Shown here one piece after another: positions 1-14,224 of a stretch of DNA of 64,000 nucleotides. The stretch comes from G963663365 sp963663365. GTDB lineage: Bacteria; Hinthialibacterota; Hinthialibacteria; Hinthialibacterales; G963663365. Numbering within the stretch: the first letter of the stretch is position 1; each line of letters starts with the position of its first letter. The stretch covers positions 1,736,001 to 1,800,000 of the forward strand of contig CAXXIH010000008.1 in NCBI GenBank assembly GCA_963663365.2. Reading direction: 5' to 3'. The position numbers were made by a program, and so were the translations under genes. A model generated the notes under the pieces. That model did no database searches, was not told the origin of the DNA, and saw only the letters and a program-made list of their open reading frames with translations.

Positions 1-26
1 TGCCAGCTGGCATCTGCAATCTGGTT

Positions 27-713
27 TTATGACTTGGGACGGCGTTCAGTGCGCTTTAAGAGTTGATATACCTGTGTGGCGCTCCATCGGGTGGTGGCAT
101 TACGGCGACCAGATGTTTTTATACCGCGCGACGTCAACTCCTTGGCAATTCCCGCGTACGTTTCAATCCCGGCGGTACGAATATCCTTCACGTGCGGCAT
201 GACTTCTTGAAGGTGCAAATCCGCTTTTTTATGCACCCCCTTCACAGCCTTGCGCCGCGCATCCTCCAGGCGCGGATTGCCCAATCTAACGCCCTTAGCT
301 TTTGCGACCTGCAACGCTGCGCGAGTTCGGTCAGAGATGCACTGCCGTTCATGTTCGGCCACTGCGGCAAGAATGTGGATGGTTAGCCGGTTAGCATTGG
401 GCATATCGGCGGCGACAAACTCAACGTCCGATTCCATGAGATTCGAGATAAACGCGACGTTCCTGGCCAGCCGGTCCATCTTGGCAATAATCAGCTTGGC
501 TTTGTGCTTTCGACATGCCTCAATGGCGGCCTTCAACTGGGGTCGGTTTTCATGCCGTTTTCCGCTTTCCACTTCGACATACTCTGCCACCAGTTCACAG
601 CCATCGTTGTTGAGAATGTCTTCTACGGCCTGTTGCTGGGCTTCCATCCCCAGCCCAGATCGGCCTTGCCGGGCTGTACTCACTCTTATGTAGCTGACGA
701 ATTTGCCTTTCAT
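27..713 (-). CDS. Serine recombinase (resolvase family)
   Basis: Site-specific DNA recombinase of the serine (resolvase/invertase) family, 228 residues. The N-terminal catalytic domain opens with the nucleophile motif YIRVSTARQG (Ser12), followed by the conserved basic segment IIAKMDRLARN and the E-helix stretch AVAEHERQCISDRTRAAL. The C-terminal part (about 150-228) is a short DNA-binding region ending in a helix-turn-helix-like segment, WSATQVYQLLKR, so it is a small resolvase rather than a large integrase. The ATG start has a GGGAG ribosome site nine bases upstream. A 40-bp dyad lies 18-57 bp before the start and may be its binding or crossover site. An orphan terminase small subunit lies upstream on the same strand. 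Likely a mobile-element remnant; the catalytic motifs look intact. Confidence 0.9.
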   Translation of the reverse strand: MKGKFVSYIRVSTARQGRSGLGMEAQQQAVEDILNNDGCELVAEYVEVESGKRHENRPQLKAAIEACRKHKAKLIIAKMDRLARNVAFISNLMESDVEFVAADMPNANRLTIHILAAVAEHERQCISDRTRAALQVAKAKGVRLGNPRLEDARRKAVKGVHKKADLHLQEVMPHVKDIRTAGIETYAGIAKELTSRGIKTSGRRNATTRWSATQVYQLLKRTERRPKS

Positions 714-730
714 GGTAAGGATCTCCCGGT

Positions 731-770
731 CTTATTATAAATCTATACCGTGGTTTAGATTTATAATAAG
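731..770. promoter_or_regulatory. 40-bp dyad upstream of the serine recombinase
   Basis: Perfect 15-bp inverted arms, CTTATTATAAATCTA (731-745) and TAGATTTATAATAAG (756-770). The ten central bases continue the symmetry (ACC/GGT) around a non-palindromic central GT at 750-751. It lies just 5' of the recombinase start. Known serine recombinases cut at dyads with a 2-bp core and often repress their own promoter. A recombination or operator site is therefore a reasonable inference. A terminator is less likely because no T-run follows on either side. Confidence 0.6.
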
Positions 771-896
771 CCGAGAATTTACTGAAGGTCAAGCACCAAT
801 TGGGTGGATTTTAGGATGGTCGTGTGATCTTCCTATACGTCTACAAGGTGGTTACATACGGCAATGTATTTTCGAGACTCTAACTTGAGTGCGGTC

Positions 897-1658
897 TTAT
901 TCGCCAGTGTTTCGCTTGGGTGGATTGATAGAACGCGGGCTTCTTGAATAGCGGGGCTGGCCGTTCCCATTGCCTGAATGACCGTTTCCGCCGCTTGCCG
1001 ACCGTGGCTCAGGACTACTCGACCGCATGTGAGACTTATCCGTATGGTACTCGCCGGCCGCCAACTTTCGATTGTGCTCTTCCGCACGTGCAGCCGCAGC
1101 CTCGATCCGCTCAACACGGTGGGTGACTACCGATTCCACCTTCTCCGTGTACATGCCCAACAACTTCGCCGCCTGATCGAGCGCCTTCGTTTTGCTGGCC
1201 ATCTTAATAGTGCAGGTGCCATCATCGCTCACACGGATATGCTCGACAGCGGCCCACAATTCCCGGGGTACATTTTCAAATCGCTTCGGCACAAGCCGGG
1301 CGCGGTTGTTTGTGTCGAACACCAAGTCGGCGAAGTCCGGGATAACTGCGTTCAACTGCGCCCGCAGCCGAGACATCACCCCATCTTGGTTTATGTCGAG
1401 CCGTTTCTCAATCTTCTCCGCGCGCACCTTTGTAAACTCCCCGATTTTTTTTTGAATCGTAGCATTTCGTAGCAGCCTTTGGGCCTGTACGTTGGCTGCG
1501 TTGTTTGACGACACAGCATATCCAGCGGCTTTGACCGCCTGGGTTCCATTGCCGATTGCGGCATAGATCTGAGCGAATAGAAGTTGTTTTTCGGAAAGTT
1601 CCCGCGCCGTCGTCCGCACGGTTTTGGCCCCTCTTTTCGCATTAAATGTTCGCCTCAT
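897..1658 (-). CDS. Orphan phage terminase small subunit-like protein
   Basis: Resembles the terminase small subunit family (TerS, Terminase_2), which recognises phage DNA and loads the packaging motor. The diagnostic N-terminal part is LSEKQLLFAQIYAAIGNGTQ followed by AVKAAGYAVSS and a repeated QAQRLLRN-type helix (residues about 20-75). A helical middle follows (about 80-185). The tail from about residue 205 is low-complexity Ser/Gly/Asn/Pro with NGNG-type repeats, unusual for TerS. The ATG at 1658 is preceded by GGAGG eleven bases upstream. No large terminase, portal or capsid gene is in the window, so the gene is an orphan: a prophage remnant, or a DNA-binding protein kept with the adjacent recombinase. 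The family call is good; the present role is unknown. Confidence 0.75.
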   Translation of the reverse strand: MRRTFNAKRGAKTVRTTARELSEKQLLFAQIYAAIGNGTQAVKAAGYAVSSNNAANVQAQRLLRNATIQKKIGEFTKVRAEKIEKRLDINQDGVMSRLRAQLNAVIPDFADLVFDTNNRARLVPKRFENVPRELWAAVEHIRVSDDGTCTIKMASKTKALDQAAKLLGMYTEKVESVVTHRVERIEAAAARAEEHNRKLAAGEYHTDKSHMRSSSPEPRSASGGNGHSGNGNGQPRYSRSPRSINPPKRNTGE

Positions 1659-2024
1659 GATGCTTTCTTCCTCCTACCACATCCTCAACACCATAACGTT
1701 ACATTAAGTCGCAAGTCGAACTCTACCAATTAATGGCATTCAAATATAATATTGAAAAATATTTTCAGATCAATTCAAAAACTACTCGGTCTTTAAACGC
1801 ATCATCTAACACATAACTACATGTGCCGCATGATGTCATATTGTGCCAAATTAATTAGGAATGCTAATTGGGGCGTTTTTCCATCTTAATACTGCTTTAA
1901 AAATTGTTGTTACGCAGCCACGCATCGCTTTTCAACGTGTTTTTCGGTAAAGAGCCCACAAACCACCCAGGCTATTCCAGCAGTTTTACAGCACATGTGC
2001 ACGGTCAAAAGTGTATGCTGACCT
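1659..2024. other. Gene-free AT-rich gap
   Basis: No convincing ORF, hairpin or RNA gene seen. Much of it is AT-rich (around 1735-1900), so it may hold the promoter of the terminase-like gene, but no clear -35/-10 pair was recognised. Confidence 0.5.
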
Positions 2025-2894
2025 CTACTGCCGACTCGCGTGCTGAAAGGCTTGACGCATTTGATCGCCGATCATCCGAATCATCATGCCCCGCTGCTCT
2101 GCTGGCAGTTGTGCAATCGCCTTATCCATCTGGTGCAGCATATTACGCATCTCTGCGTATTCGCCTGTCTCCAATAGATAGGCCTTGAAGGCAGGCTCCT
2201 CAACCATCTGCTTGAGCGCACTCATAGCAGCTATGAAGTCACCCCGCTCGGCAGCCTGCATGTACGCTTTGACAAACTCGTCACTCGGCATGCCCTCGGC
2301 GGGATCGCGAAGATACTTTTCTTCCCAATTCTCTGGCTCGACATGGCGGCGCAGATATTCATCCACAAGTTTATCGGTAAGCGTGAACGTCTTATCAGTC
2401 ATGTTGTGCTTAAAGTGGATCGAATAAGGTAATGCACCTTTCTCAAGCGCCTCTCGTGAGACAACAGATGACGTCGTAATTGCTGAAAGACCGGGCTCGT
2501 AGTCCATCTCCACACGGACTTCAAATGGACCGCTGCCGCCTTCAATCAAGAGATAATGGCGCCCCGTTCGTTTTTCTTTTGCTACCCCTAATTTCATAAT
2601 GATCATGTTCGCAACCAGACTGCCACTCACATCATCGAGATCAACCTCCTGCTTAATATTCTTGACGTTGAATTTGATGCTGTTTTCTCGGCCGTTCAGC
2701 GTCAGGTATTTGAAATCAACCTTGCGCTCCCCTACCAAAGCGGCCACTGTGAATCGCTTGTTATCAACGTTCTTAATCTCTGTTCCAAGCGTGGTGCTTC
2801 CGGTAATCATGCCCTGGCCAAAAACAATCGATGTAGATGAAACGATAAAAATAATTATGAGAAGATGACAAAATATGGCTTTGCGTGTGAGCAT
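2025..2894 (-). CDS. Secreted protein of unknown function
   Basis: Family not recognised. The 289-residue product starts with a signal peptide (hydrophobic core FCHLLIIIFIVSSTSIVFG, cleavage probably after about residue 26), so it should be exported to the periplasm or beyond. The mature N-terminal half is rich in predicted beta-strand. The C-terminal half (about 180-289) is charged and helical, including EPAFKAYLLETGEYAEM and a Gln/Met-rich end. The ATG at 2894 has an ideal GGAAGGAG ribosome site. A 13-base sequence just upstream recurs in inverted orientation before the WD40/SUMF1 gene. No neighbouring gene suggests a pathway. Confidence 0.8.
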   Translation of the reverse strand: MLTRKAIFCHLLIIIFIVSSTSIVFGQGMITGSTTLGTEIKNVDNKRFTVAALVGERKVDFKYLTLNGRENSIKFNVKNIKQEVDLDDVSGSLVANMIIMKLGVAKEKRTGRHYLLIEGGSGPFEVRVEMDYEPGLSAITTSSVVSREALEKGALPYSIHFKHNMTDKTFTLTDKLVDEYLRRHVEPENWEEKYLRDPAEGMPSDEFVKAYMQAAERGDFIAAMSALKQMVEEPAFKAYLLETGEYAEMRNMLHQMDKAIAQLPAEQRGMMIRMIGDQMRQAFQHASRQ

Positions 2895-3240
2895 GGATCT
2901 ACTCCTTCCCCGTCGCTACGGATAATCCACGAATTGCTGCTTAAAAAATAATATGCCTATGTTGTTGAGATGACAACCAGCTTATTACCTTTTATTTACA
3001 GTTAGTTCTAAAGATGCTCGCGGCTCCTTGCTGAAGGTGACTGCCGATTACACCATCGAGTTTGTGTGGATTATGTCCAGATACAACAGTTGCAGCCGGG
3101 ATGTCATCATGCAGCTCCTCCGGACTCCGACTATACGGCGACATGTCGCCGACCATCAGTCTAAAATCGATGAAATATTGAGAGAGTTTCCGATCCTACA
3201 AGAATCAACAGATTGACCGGGCTACTGTGCTTCTCGTATC
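2895..3240. other. Gap with no supported gene
   Basis: A 62-codon open frame at 3028-3216 (plus) has no recognisable family or clear ribosome site and is not called. The 12-mer CCGTCGCTACGG at 2910-2921, an imperfect palindrome, abuts the ribosome site of the 2894 gene. Nothing else was seen. Confidence 0.5.
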
Positions 3241-4179
3241 TCAAGCATCAAGTCTGGCAATATACGGAGACAAAGTCCGCTCCAAACGAATCATGGCATC
3301 GATCATCGTTTCATGAATTTGCGGCCATTTCTCTTCATCGAGATAGCCGCCGTCTTCATAAACCTTTCGAATCTTACGAATCATATATTGCTCCCAAGAA
3401 CACCATTCCAGAGATTCGCCAAACTCCGACTCGATTTGATCTTTGGATTGTTTTAGCTGAGAGAGCACTTTTTCATTAAATTCCCCCTCATCATTACGAC
3501 GGTCGATCAGAAATTCGACTTTGACACGATGCATGGCAACGGTGAATGAATAGAAAAGATACCGTTTCTTGGCGCGAAACGACATATAATAAGTACCGGT
3601 AGGTTCAGAATTTGAAAGCAAATCCGTTTTTGTGTCGGCGCAATCCAGCAACGCCTTCCAAAATCGCCGCAGCACTTCTCTTTGTTCCCGGTTTTCGCGC
3701 TTCACATCTCCGGATTTCTCTGTGACTTCAGACGGACCGACGATGCGCGTAAAAAGCGGCGCGGGGAGCGAATCACCGATGCAGATCGCCTCCAACTTGA
3801 TCAGATAAAAATCCGCCAGCCCCGATTCATTCAGCCAATTGACCGCATTGATATGCTCATGCCGTGGCTCGGGTGTAATCCAAACCGCCGTCTTGGCATC
3901 CGTGCTCGCCAGATAGGTAAGTACTTTCCCCAGGTGGTCGTGGTCACTGCGCTCCAATTGGTTCTCGATTACCACCACATTGCCATCGTCATCTGTTGCG
4001 ACAATATCTACAGAAAAAGAGCCTGTGCTCTCTTCGCAATTGCCATCGGACAGATTCATGCCTAGAACCGCACTGAGCTCATCAAGGTGATCTCGAAGCC
4101 ACGGCGAAAACACCAACGGCTCATTGTTCCAGACTTGCCGAACGGGAATCGCTTCAACAGTTCCGAGTTTCAAATCCAT
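3241..4179 (-). CDS. DUF4268 / PD-(D/E)XK nuclease-like protein
   Basis: 312 residues from the chosen start. The N-terminal half has the signature of the PD-(D/E)XK nuclease fold found with DUF4268: FSVDIVATDDDGNVVVIENQ supplies the Asp, then the Glu-x-Gln core (the family often has Q in place of K), followed by DHDHLGKVLTYLA. The C-terminal half (about 175-312) matches DUF4268, a domain often paired with this nuclease-like half and sometimes found near defence genes. Cytosolic; no signal peptide. An ATG at 4194 also exists, but GGAGGG sits seven bases before the ATG at 4179, inside the longer reading, so 4179 is preferred. It stands alone, without a methylase or helicase partner. Molecular role is inferred from family only. 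Confidence 0.8.
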   Translation of the reverse strand: MDLKLGTVEAIPVRQVWNNEPLVFSPWLRDHLDELSAVLGMNLSDGNCEESTGSFSVDIVATDDDGNVVVIENQLERSDHDHLGKVLTYLASTDAKTAVWITPEPRHEHINAVNWLNESGLADFYLIKLEAICIGDSLPAPLFTRIVGPSEVTEKSGDVKRENREQREVLRRFWKALLDCADTKTDLLSNSEPTGTYYMSFRAKKRYLFYSFTVAMHRVKVEFLIDRRNDEGEFNEKVLSQLKQSKDQIESEFGESLEWCSWEQYMIRKIRKVYEDGGYLDEEKWPQIHETMIDAMIRLERTLSPYIARLDA

Positions 4180-4500
4180 GGATTTACCCTCCATTAATAC
4201 AAAAGTACAACTACGAATTCTTTCCCCATGGTAACATATCTGTCAACAAAGCGCACCTGGTGATATTCGCCTACCACGCGGGAAACCAAAGTGATTTTCA
4301 TATCAGCGGGATAGCGGTTTTCGGCATGCCGCCGAACTACAACATCCACCTTTCTCTATAACCACCCGAGAAATCAAAAGATAGATTGTAGTTTTATTCG
4401 TCCTTATTAGACACAAGTTCGCCCGGGCAGGATCGCTGGATGACGGATATCGATCTTACCCGGGCGAGGCTGATAAGACTCTGTTTTATAGGTTACACGA
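4180..4500. other. Gap with no supported gene
   Basis: No family-supported ORF, clear terminator or RNA was seen between the DUF4268 gene and the stop of the large SUMF1 gene. Confidence 0.45.
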
Positions 4501-7500
4501 TCATGGTCCCGTTCCATCCGCGCCGAAGAATGAATCGCTCCAAGAGCCATCACCTTCAAGGACATAGATTTCGAGATTGTCGACATACACAAGAGTCACG
4601 CTATCCTGATTCGACAAGCTCGCGATCTGGATGAATGGTAACACCTGTGTTGTAGGAGCAGGTGGATCATTGAAAAAGATCAACCGTTTCCACTCATTCT
4701 GGAATGGCTGCGATGAAATTATCTGTTGCAATGCCATTGAACTGTCTGGTTGACCGCTGGTTGCGGGTAGGACGCCCATCTGCACAGCGGCATTCCCTCC
4801 ATTTGAATGAACAGAAGCGCGAATGATCACCGGCTTGCCTTCAACATCGATAGGCGGCCCTAATACTGCCGAAGCCTGGCCACCCGTAACAATGAAAAGC
4901 AATCCCCGGCCATCGGTTGCGCCTTCGAATCCCTGTCCGCTTGGAACTGTACCAATCTGTACGCTACCCGCACCATAATCTTCTGGGGTAAAACCGCCAG
5001 GGAGTGGTACAAAACCGGCATCTTCTAGATTCGCTTCATCGAAAGTGAATACACGCAAAGGAGCATTGCCCTCAATGTCACCGCCAATCGAGAAATAGGC
5101 GCGGGGGCTGGAGTAGCCGCCATTGGGGTAGTTCGTTCCGTTATAAACATGGATGTAGTAGCGGCCGGGACTTAGTGGGCAATCCGCACCGCCGGGATTT
5201 AAATCATAATTACCATCGTTGTCCGTATGAATACGGCAGACTGGAATTGCGGAATCGTCGTCAGGGTAAACCTCGATCACAACTTCTGTTCCCTGCCCGT
5301 GTTCCCAGCTCACGTGGATGGTCTGTCCGGCGTTATATGTTTCATCGTCCGGCGAAGTGCAGGAAATGCGTTCTTCTTCTCCAATCGAGAAATAGGCGCG
5401 AGGGCTGGAGTAACCGCCGTTGGGGTAGTTTGTTCCGTTATAGACATGAATGTAGTAGCGGCCGGGACTTAGTGGGCAATCATTGCCATCGGGATCAAGA
5501 TCATAGCGCGCGTCGTTGTCCGTATGAATGCGGCAGACCGGAATCGCCGATTCGTCGTCAGGGTAGACTTCGATCACAACTTCGGTCCCTTGTCCATGTT
5601 CCCAACTCACGGGAATGGATTGCCCCACCCAGTATGTGCCACCAGTCGGCGAAGTGCAGGTGATGCGTTCTTCGTCTTCTTCAAAAACTTTTACAACACG
5701 CAGCCCCATTCTAAAGCTTTCATGAGGAGAGGCAGGCGGGGCGCTATAACGCCTCGCTGACCTGTTAGCGGTAATGCCGCGCCAACCGCCACCTCGTAAA
5801 ATGCGTTCAGTGCCGGTTTCCGGTCCCTGGGGATCAACCACTGCATTGCTCGCGTAATCTCCATACCAATCCTGGCACCATTCGTAGATATTTCCATGCA
5901 TATCGAACAGCCCCCAAGGATTGGCTAGTTTCAAACCAACTTCTTTGCTGCCATATTCATTCCCGTTGTAAGTGTTATTCCCCCGCCACCACATGTATTG
6001 GTCCGCTAGCTCGCAATAGTCCCCTTGCTCCGAGCATTCCAACGCATCGCCAAACGAGAAGCGTGTTGTTGTTCCCGAACGGCAGGCGTACTCCCACTCC
6101 GCCTCGGTGGGCAGCCGAAACATACCTTGTCCTAGTTCATTTAGATTCTGAATAAAGGCCTGGCAATCGTTCCAATTCACGGAATAGACCGGATAGTTGT
6201 CACCAACGCCGTAACCGCTTGAAGGATTTGCACCCATCATGGAATACCATTGGGCTTGCGTGACTTCGTAAGTCCCCATGTAAAATGGCCGTGTTATAGT
6301 CACTTCATGCTGAGGCCCCTCGTAGGATTCTCGCCCTCGCTCGTCATCCGGAGAACCCATGGTAAAAGTCCCCGCCGGAATCAATATCATTTCAAAGAGC
6401 TTTGCGCCTTCAGTCAATCCGGGAAGATCAATAACTATAGATTCATTATCTTCGTCCTGCCCAATCGGATCAGTAGATTCAATTCGTAAGATTGCCTCGC
6501 CAGCGTTGTCGGAGGCATTTGTAAAATCAGGAAATGAGACACGCAAAGTTTCTTCTACATCACTTGTAGCGATAAATGAATCGCCGATACCACTGAGGAT
6601 GCGATAGCGCGAACTGTTTGGACCGGCAGAGATTGAGCCTGCGCCTTCTATCAACAGGAAGTCCCGGCCGCCCAACGGATCGTTGTTGTTATTGCTGAGA
6701 CTGCTCTGCTGTAACACAAAGCGGTAAGTCCCTGCAGGCAACTGGTACTGTTTACCGGTATCCGGAGGCAACAAGACAGCATTTGCAATACCATCGACTG
6801 TTACAGTCTGCGAAAATCCATTATCGATACCAACAATCTCAATGCTCGCGGTTCCACCATTATCACTGGCATCCTGACGATCAGGAAAGAAAAAAGTGAT
6901 CGTGCGCTCCTGGTCTAGTTCGAAAGCATGGCGGTCACCGATACCGTTTAAACTCTGAAATCGATAAACCAGAACTGAGCCTGCTTTTTCCATAAACACA
7001 AGCGGCCTATTTTCATTTGATGCAAAACGGTTGGTTGTGAGTGTGCTATCGGTAAGGGTCACAACATAGCTTCCAGGAGGAAGGTCCACTTCCAACCCTG
7101 TTTCACGTATGTCATTCATCAGGATCGCATCTTCAGTTGCGGAAACCGTAATATCTATGGGGTCGACAACCGGCTCGATGCGCACGATGGCGGATCCGGC
7201 ATTGTCGTCGCCAGTCTGAGAATCGGGAAACGAAAAATAAACGTTGCTTGTAATATCATTCTCGGCAATAAATGAATCGCCAATCCCATTCAATGTGATA
7301 TAGCGTGTGGGATTCGGACCGGCAGTCATGGCACCAGCGCCTTCGATTACGATCATATCGCGTCTGCCATCGGGGTCGAAGGCATTATTGCTTAGACTGC
7401 TATCCTGCAAAGCATAGCGATAAAAACCAGGCGGAAGTTCAACATGCACTCTGTTGTTTGCAGGCAACAGAAATGCATTGGCCACTCCATCAACTGTAAC

Positions 7501-7950
7501 CGATTGCGAAAAGTCATTATCGATGCCCTGAATATCTACTGTTGCAGAGCCGCCATTATCGTTTACGTTTTGGCGGTCAGGAAAGAACAGATAGATCGTA
7601 CGCTCATCTGCTAGTTCAAAAGCGTGGCGGTCGCCGATACCATTGAGACTTTGAAAACGGTGCACCGGCGTAGAGCCTGCTCCATCCATAAACACAATCG
7701 GTCTATCTTCATTGGACGCTAACCGATTGGTTGTTAGAGTGCTCTCTGTTAGTGTGGCCAAATAGGAACCTGCTGGCAGCGTTACAGAAACAGCGACGTC
7801 TTTCCGGCCATCCATCAGTATAACGTTGTCTTTGGCCGAAATTTCAATTTCCTGGACTTCGGCCTGAGCATGGCAGTTTGTGATAAACAAACAAACCACA
7901 ACCAGGGCAGGCAGCCAGCATACCATCTTAAGACCTTTGCTTGCTTTCAT
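4501..7950 (-). CDS. Large secreted SUMF1-fold protein with repeated beta domains
   Basis: About 1149 residues, exported: signal peptide with core WLPALVVVCLFITNCHAQA. Four beta domains of about 113 residues follow in an A-B-A-B order (about 35-495), each with 'LNGIGD' and 'SFPD/FFPD' signatures, showing an old duplication of an A-B unit. Residues about 502-753 form a SUMF1/FGE-type domain (IPAGTFTMGSPDDERG, RLPTEAEWEYACR, GLFDMHGNIYEWC). The catalytic Cys pair of true formylglycine enzymes is absent from RGGGWRGITANRSARR, so a structural or binding role is likelier. Two nearly identical 99-residue Kre9/Knh1-like Ig domains (about 760-955) and a jelly-roll-like C-terminus follow. The longer frame starts with TTG at 7974, but the AAGGAGAG ribosome site lies between it and the ATG at 7950, so 7950 is chosen. 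Confidence 0.85.
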   Translation of the reverse strand: MKASKGLKMVCWLPALVVVCLFITNCHAQAEVQEIEISAKDNVILMDGRKDVAVSVTLPAGSYLATLTESTLTTNRLASNEDRPIVFMDGAGSTPVHRFQSLNGIGDRHAFELADERTIYLFFPDRQNVNDNGGSATVDIQGIDNDFSQSVTVDGVANAFLLPANNRVHVELPPGFYRYALQDSSLSNNAFDPDGRRDMIVIEGAGAMTAGPNPTRYITLNGIGDSFIAENDITSNVYFSFPDSQTGDDNAGSAIVRIEPVVDPIDITVSATEDAILMNDIRETGLEVDLPPGSYVVTLTDSTLTTNRFASNENRPLVFMEKAGSVLVYRFQSLNGIGDRHAFELDQERTITFFFPDRQDASDNGGTASIEIVGIDNGFSQTVTVDGIANAVLLPPDTGKQYQLPAGTYRFVLQQSSLSNNNNDPLGGRDFLLIEGAGSISAGPNSSRYRILSGIGDSFIATSDVEETLRVSFPDFTNASDNAGEAILRIESTDPIGQDEDNESIVIDLPGLTEGAKLFEMILIPAGTFTMGSPDDERGRESYEGPQHEVTITRPFYMGTYEVTQAQWYSMMGANPSSGYGVGDNYPVYSVNWNDCQAFIQNLNELGQGMFRLPTEAEWEYACRSGTTTRFSFGDALECSEQGDYCELADQYMWWRGNNTYNGNEYGSKEVGLKLANPWGLFDMHGNIYEWCQDWYGDYASNAVVDPQGPETGTERILRGGGWRGITANRSARRYSAPPASPHESFRMGLRVVKVFEEDEERITCTSPTGGTYWVGQSIPVSWEHGQGTEVVIEVYPDDESAIPVCRIHTDNDARYDLDPDGNDCPLSPGRYYIHVYNGTNYPNGGYSSPRAYFSIGEEERISCTSPDDETYNAGQTIHVSWEHGQGTEVVIEVYPDDDSAIPVCRIHTDNDGNYDLNPGGADCPLSPGRYYIHVYNGTNYPNGGYSSPRAYFSIGGDIEGNAPLRVFTFDEANLEDAGFVPLPGGFTPEDYGAGSVQIGTVPSGQGFEGATDGRGLLFIVTGGQASAVLGPPIDVEGKPVIIRASVHSNGGNAAVQMGVLPATSGQPDSSMALQQIISSQPFQNEWKRLIFFNDPPAPTTQVLPFIQIASLSNQDSVTLVYVDNLEIYVLEGDGSWSDSFFGADGTGP
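5084..5677. repeat. 297-bp in-frame tandem duplication inside the SUMF1 gene
   Basis: The block starting at 5084 (CCAATCGAGAAATAGGCGCG) restarts at 5381, giving a period of 297 bp (99 codons). Bases agree almost throughout, for example in the segments coding YYIHVYNGTNYPNGGYSS. The near identity suggests a recent duplication or ongoing gene conversion of the Kre9-like domain. Confidence 0.9.
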
Positions 7951-8016
7951 TTTGACGCCTCTCTCCTTATACAAGATAATTCTTCAAAGTGATTAAACGC
8001 ACTCCCCCAACCCCAT

Positions 8017-8034
8017 CGGTCATTTTTTTTCAAT
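8017..8034 (-). promoter_or_regulatory. Shared A-tract/TGACCGA element before the 4501-7950 gene
   Basis: TCGGTCATTTTTTTTCAA, identical over 18 bases to 14136-14153, which precedes the other SUMF1 gene. On the gene strand it reads A8-TGACCGA, 67 bp before the ATG. A related site with a T-tract lies before the ECF sigma gene (16475-16489). Possibly a regulon signal; function inferred only. Confidence 0.4.
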
Positions 8035-8221
8035 AAATTAAGAGGCGAATTTGAAGGGAATTGGAAATTGAAGGGATAAATATCTTTTTGGGGGGATATA
8101 CACCACAAGGAGATAAGGCGGGAGCGATGGCTGCACATCAGGGCACAGCGCCACGCTCCCGCCGATTATTTTTGTTACTTGCACCGGTTTTGCGGTGAAG
8201 ACTCTCTACTTGGCCGTAGGC

Positions 8222-13990
<5,769 letters not shown>

Positions 13991-14135
13991 GAGGTTTCTC
14001 CGTAGCGACGGGATTTTGTTTGTCAGTCCAGCGCCTTGCAAGCAATACAAGCCAGCTGGAGGAATCGGCTCATTTGCGGTCTTAGCGACTTTAGACAGAA
14101 TAGTTCAAGCATGAGGACGTACGGAGTAACCTGCG

Positions 14136-14153
14136 TCGGTCATTTTTTTTCAA
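14136..14153 (-). promoter_or_regulatory. Shared A-tract/TGACCGA element before the WD40/SUMF1 gene
   Basis: Second exact copy of the 18-base TCGGTCATTTTTTTTCAA element, 146 bp before the ATG at 13990 and just past the stop of the pseudopilin-like gene. No T-run follows on the transcribed strand, so a terminator does not explain it. Confidence 0.4.
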
Positions 14154-14224
14154 AGTGCTAGAGGTTTTTGGAATCTGCGGGACATTGGAGGTGAATTGGC
14201 AGGATTTGGAGAAAAGAGTTGGCG

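Noticed and set aside
3028..3216. 62-codon plus-strand ORF
   Set aside because: No ribosome site, family or coding-like composition.
13991..14135. Cyclic-di-GMP-type riboswitch in the leader of the WD40/SUMF1 gene
   Set aside because: A few short motifs looked suggestive, but the conserved core and paired arms could not be laid out.
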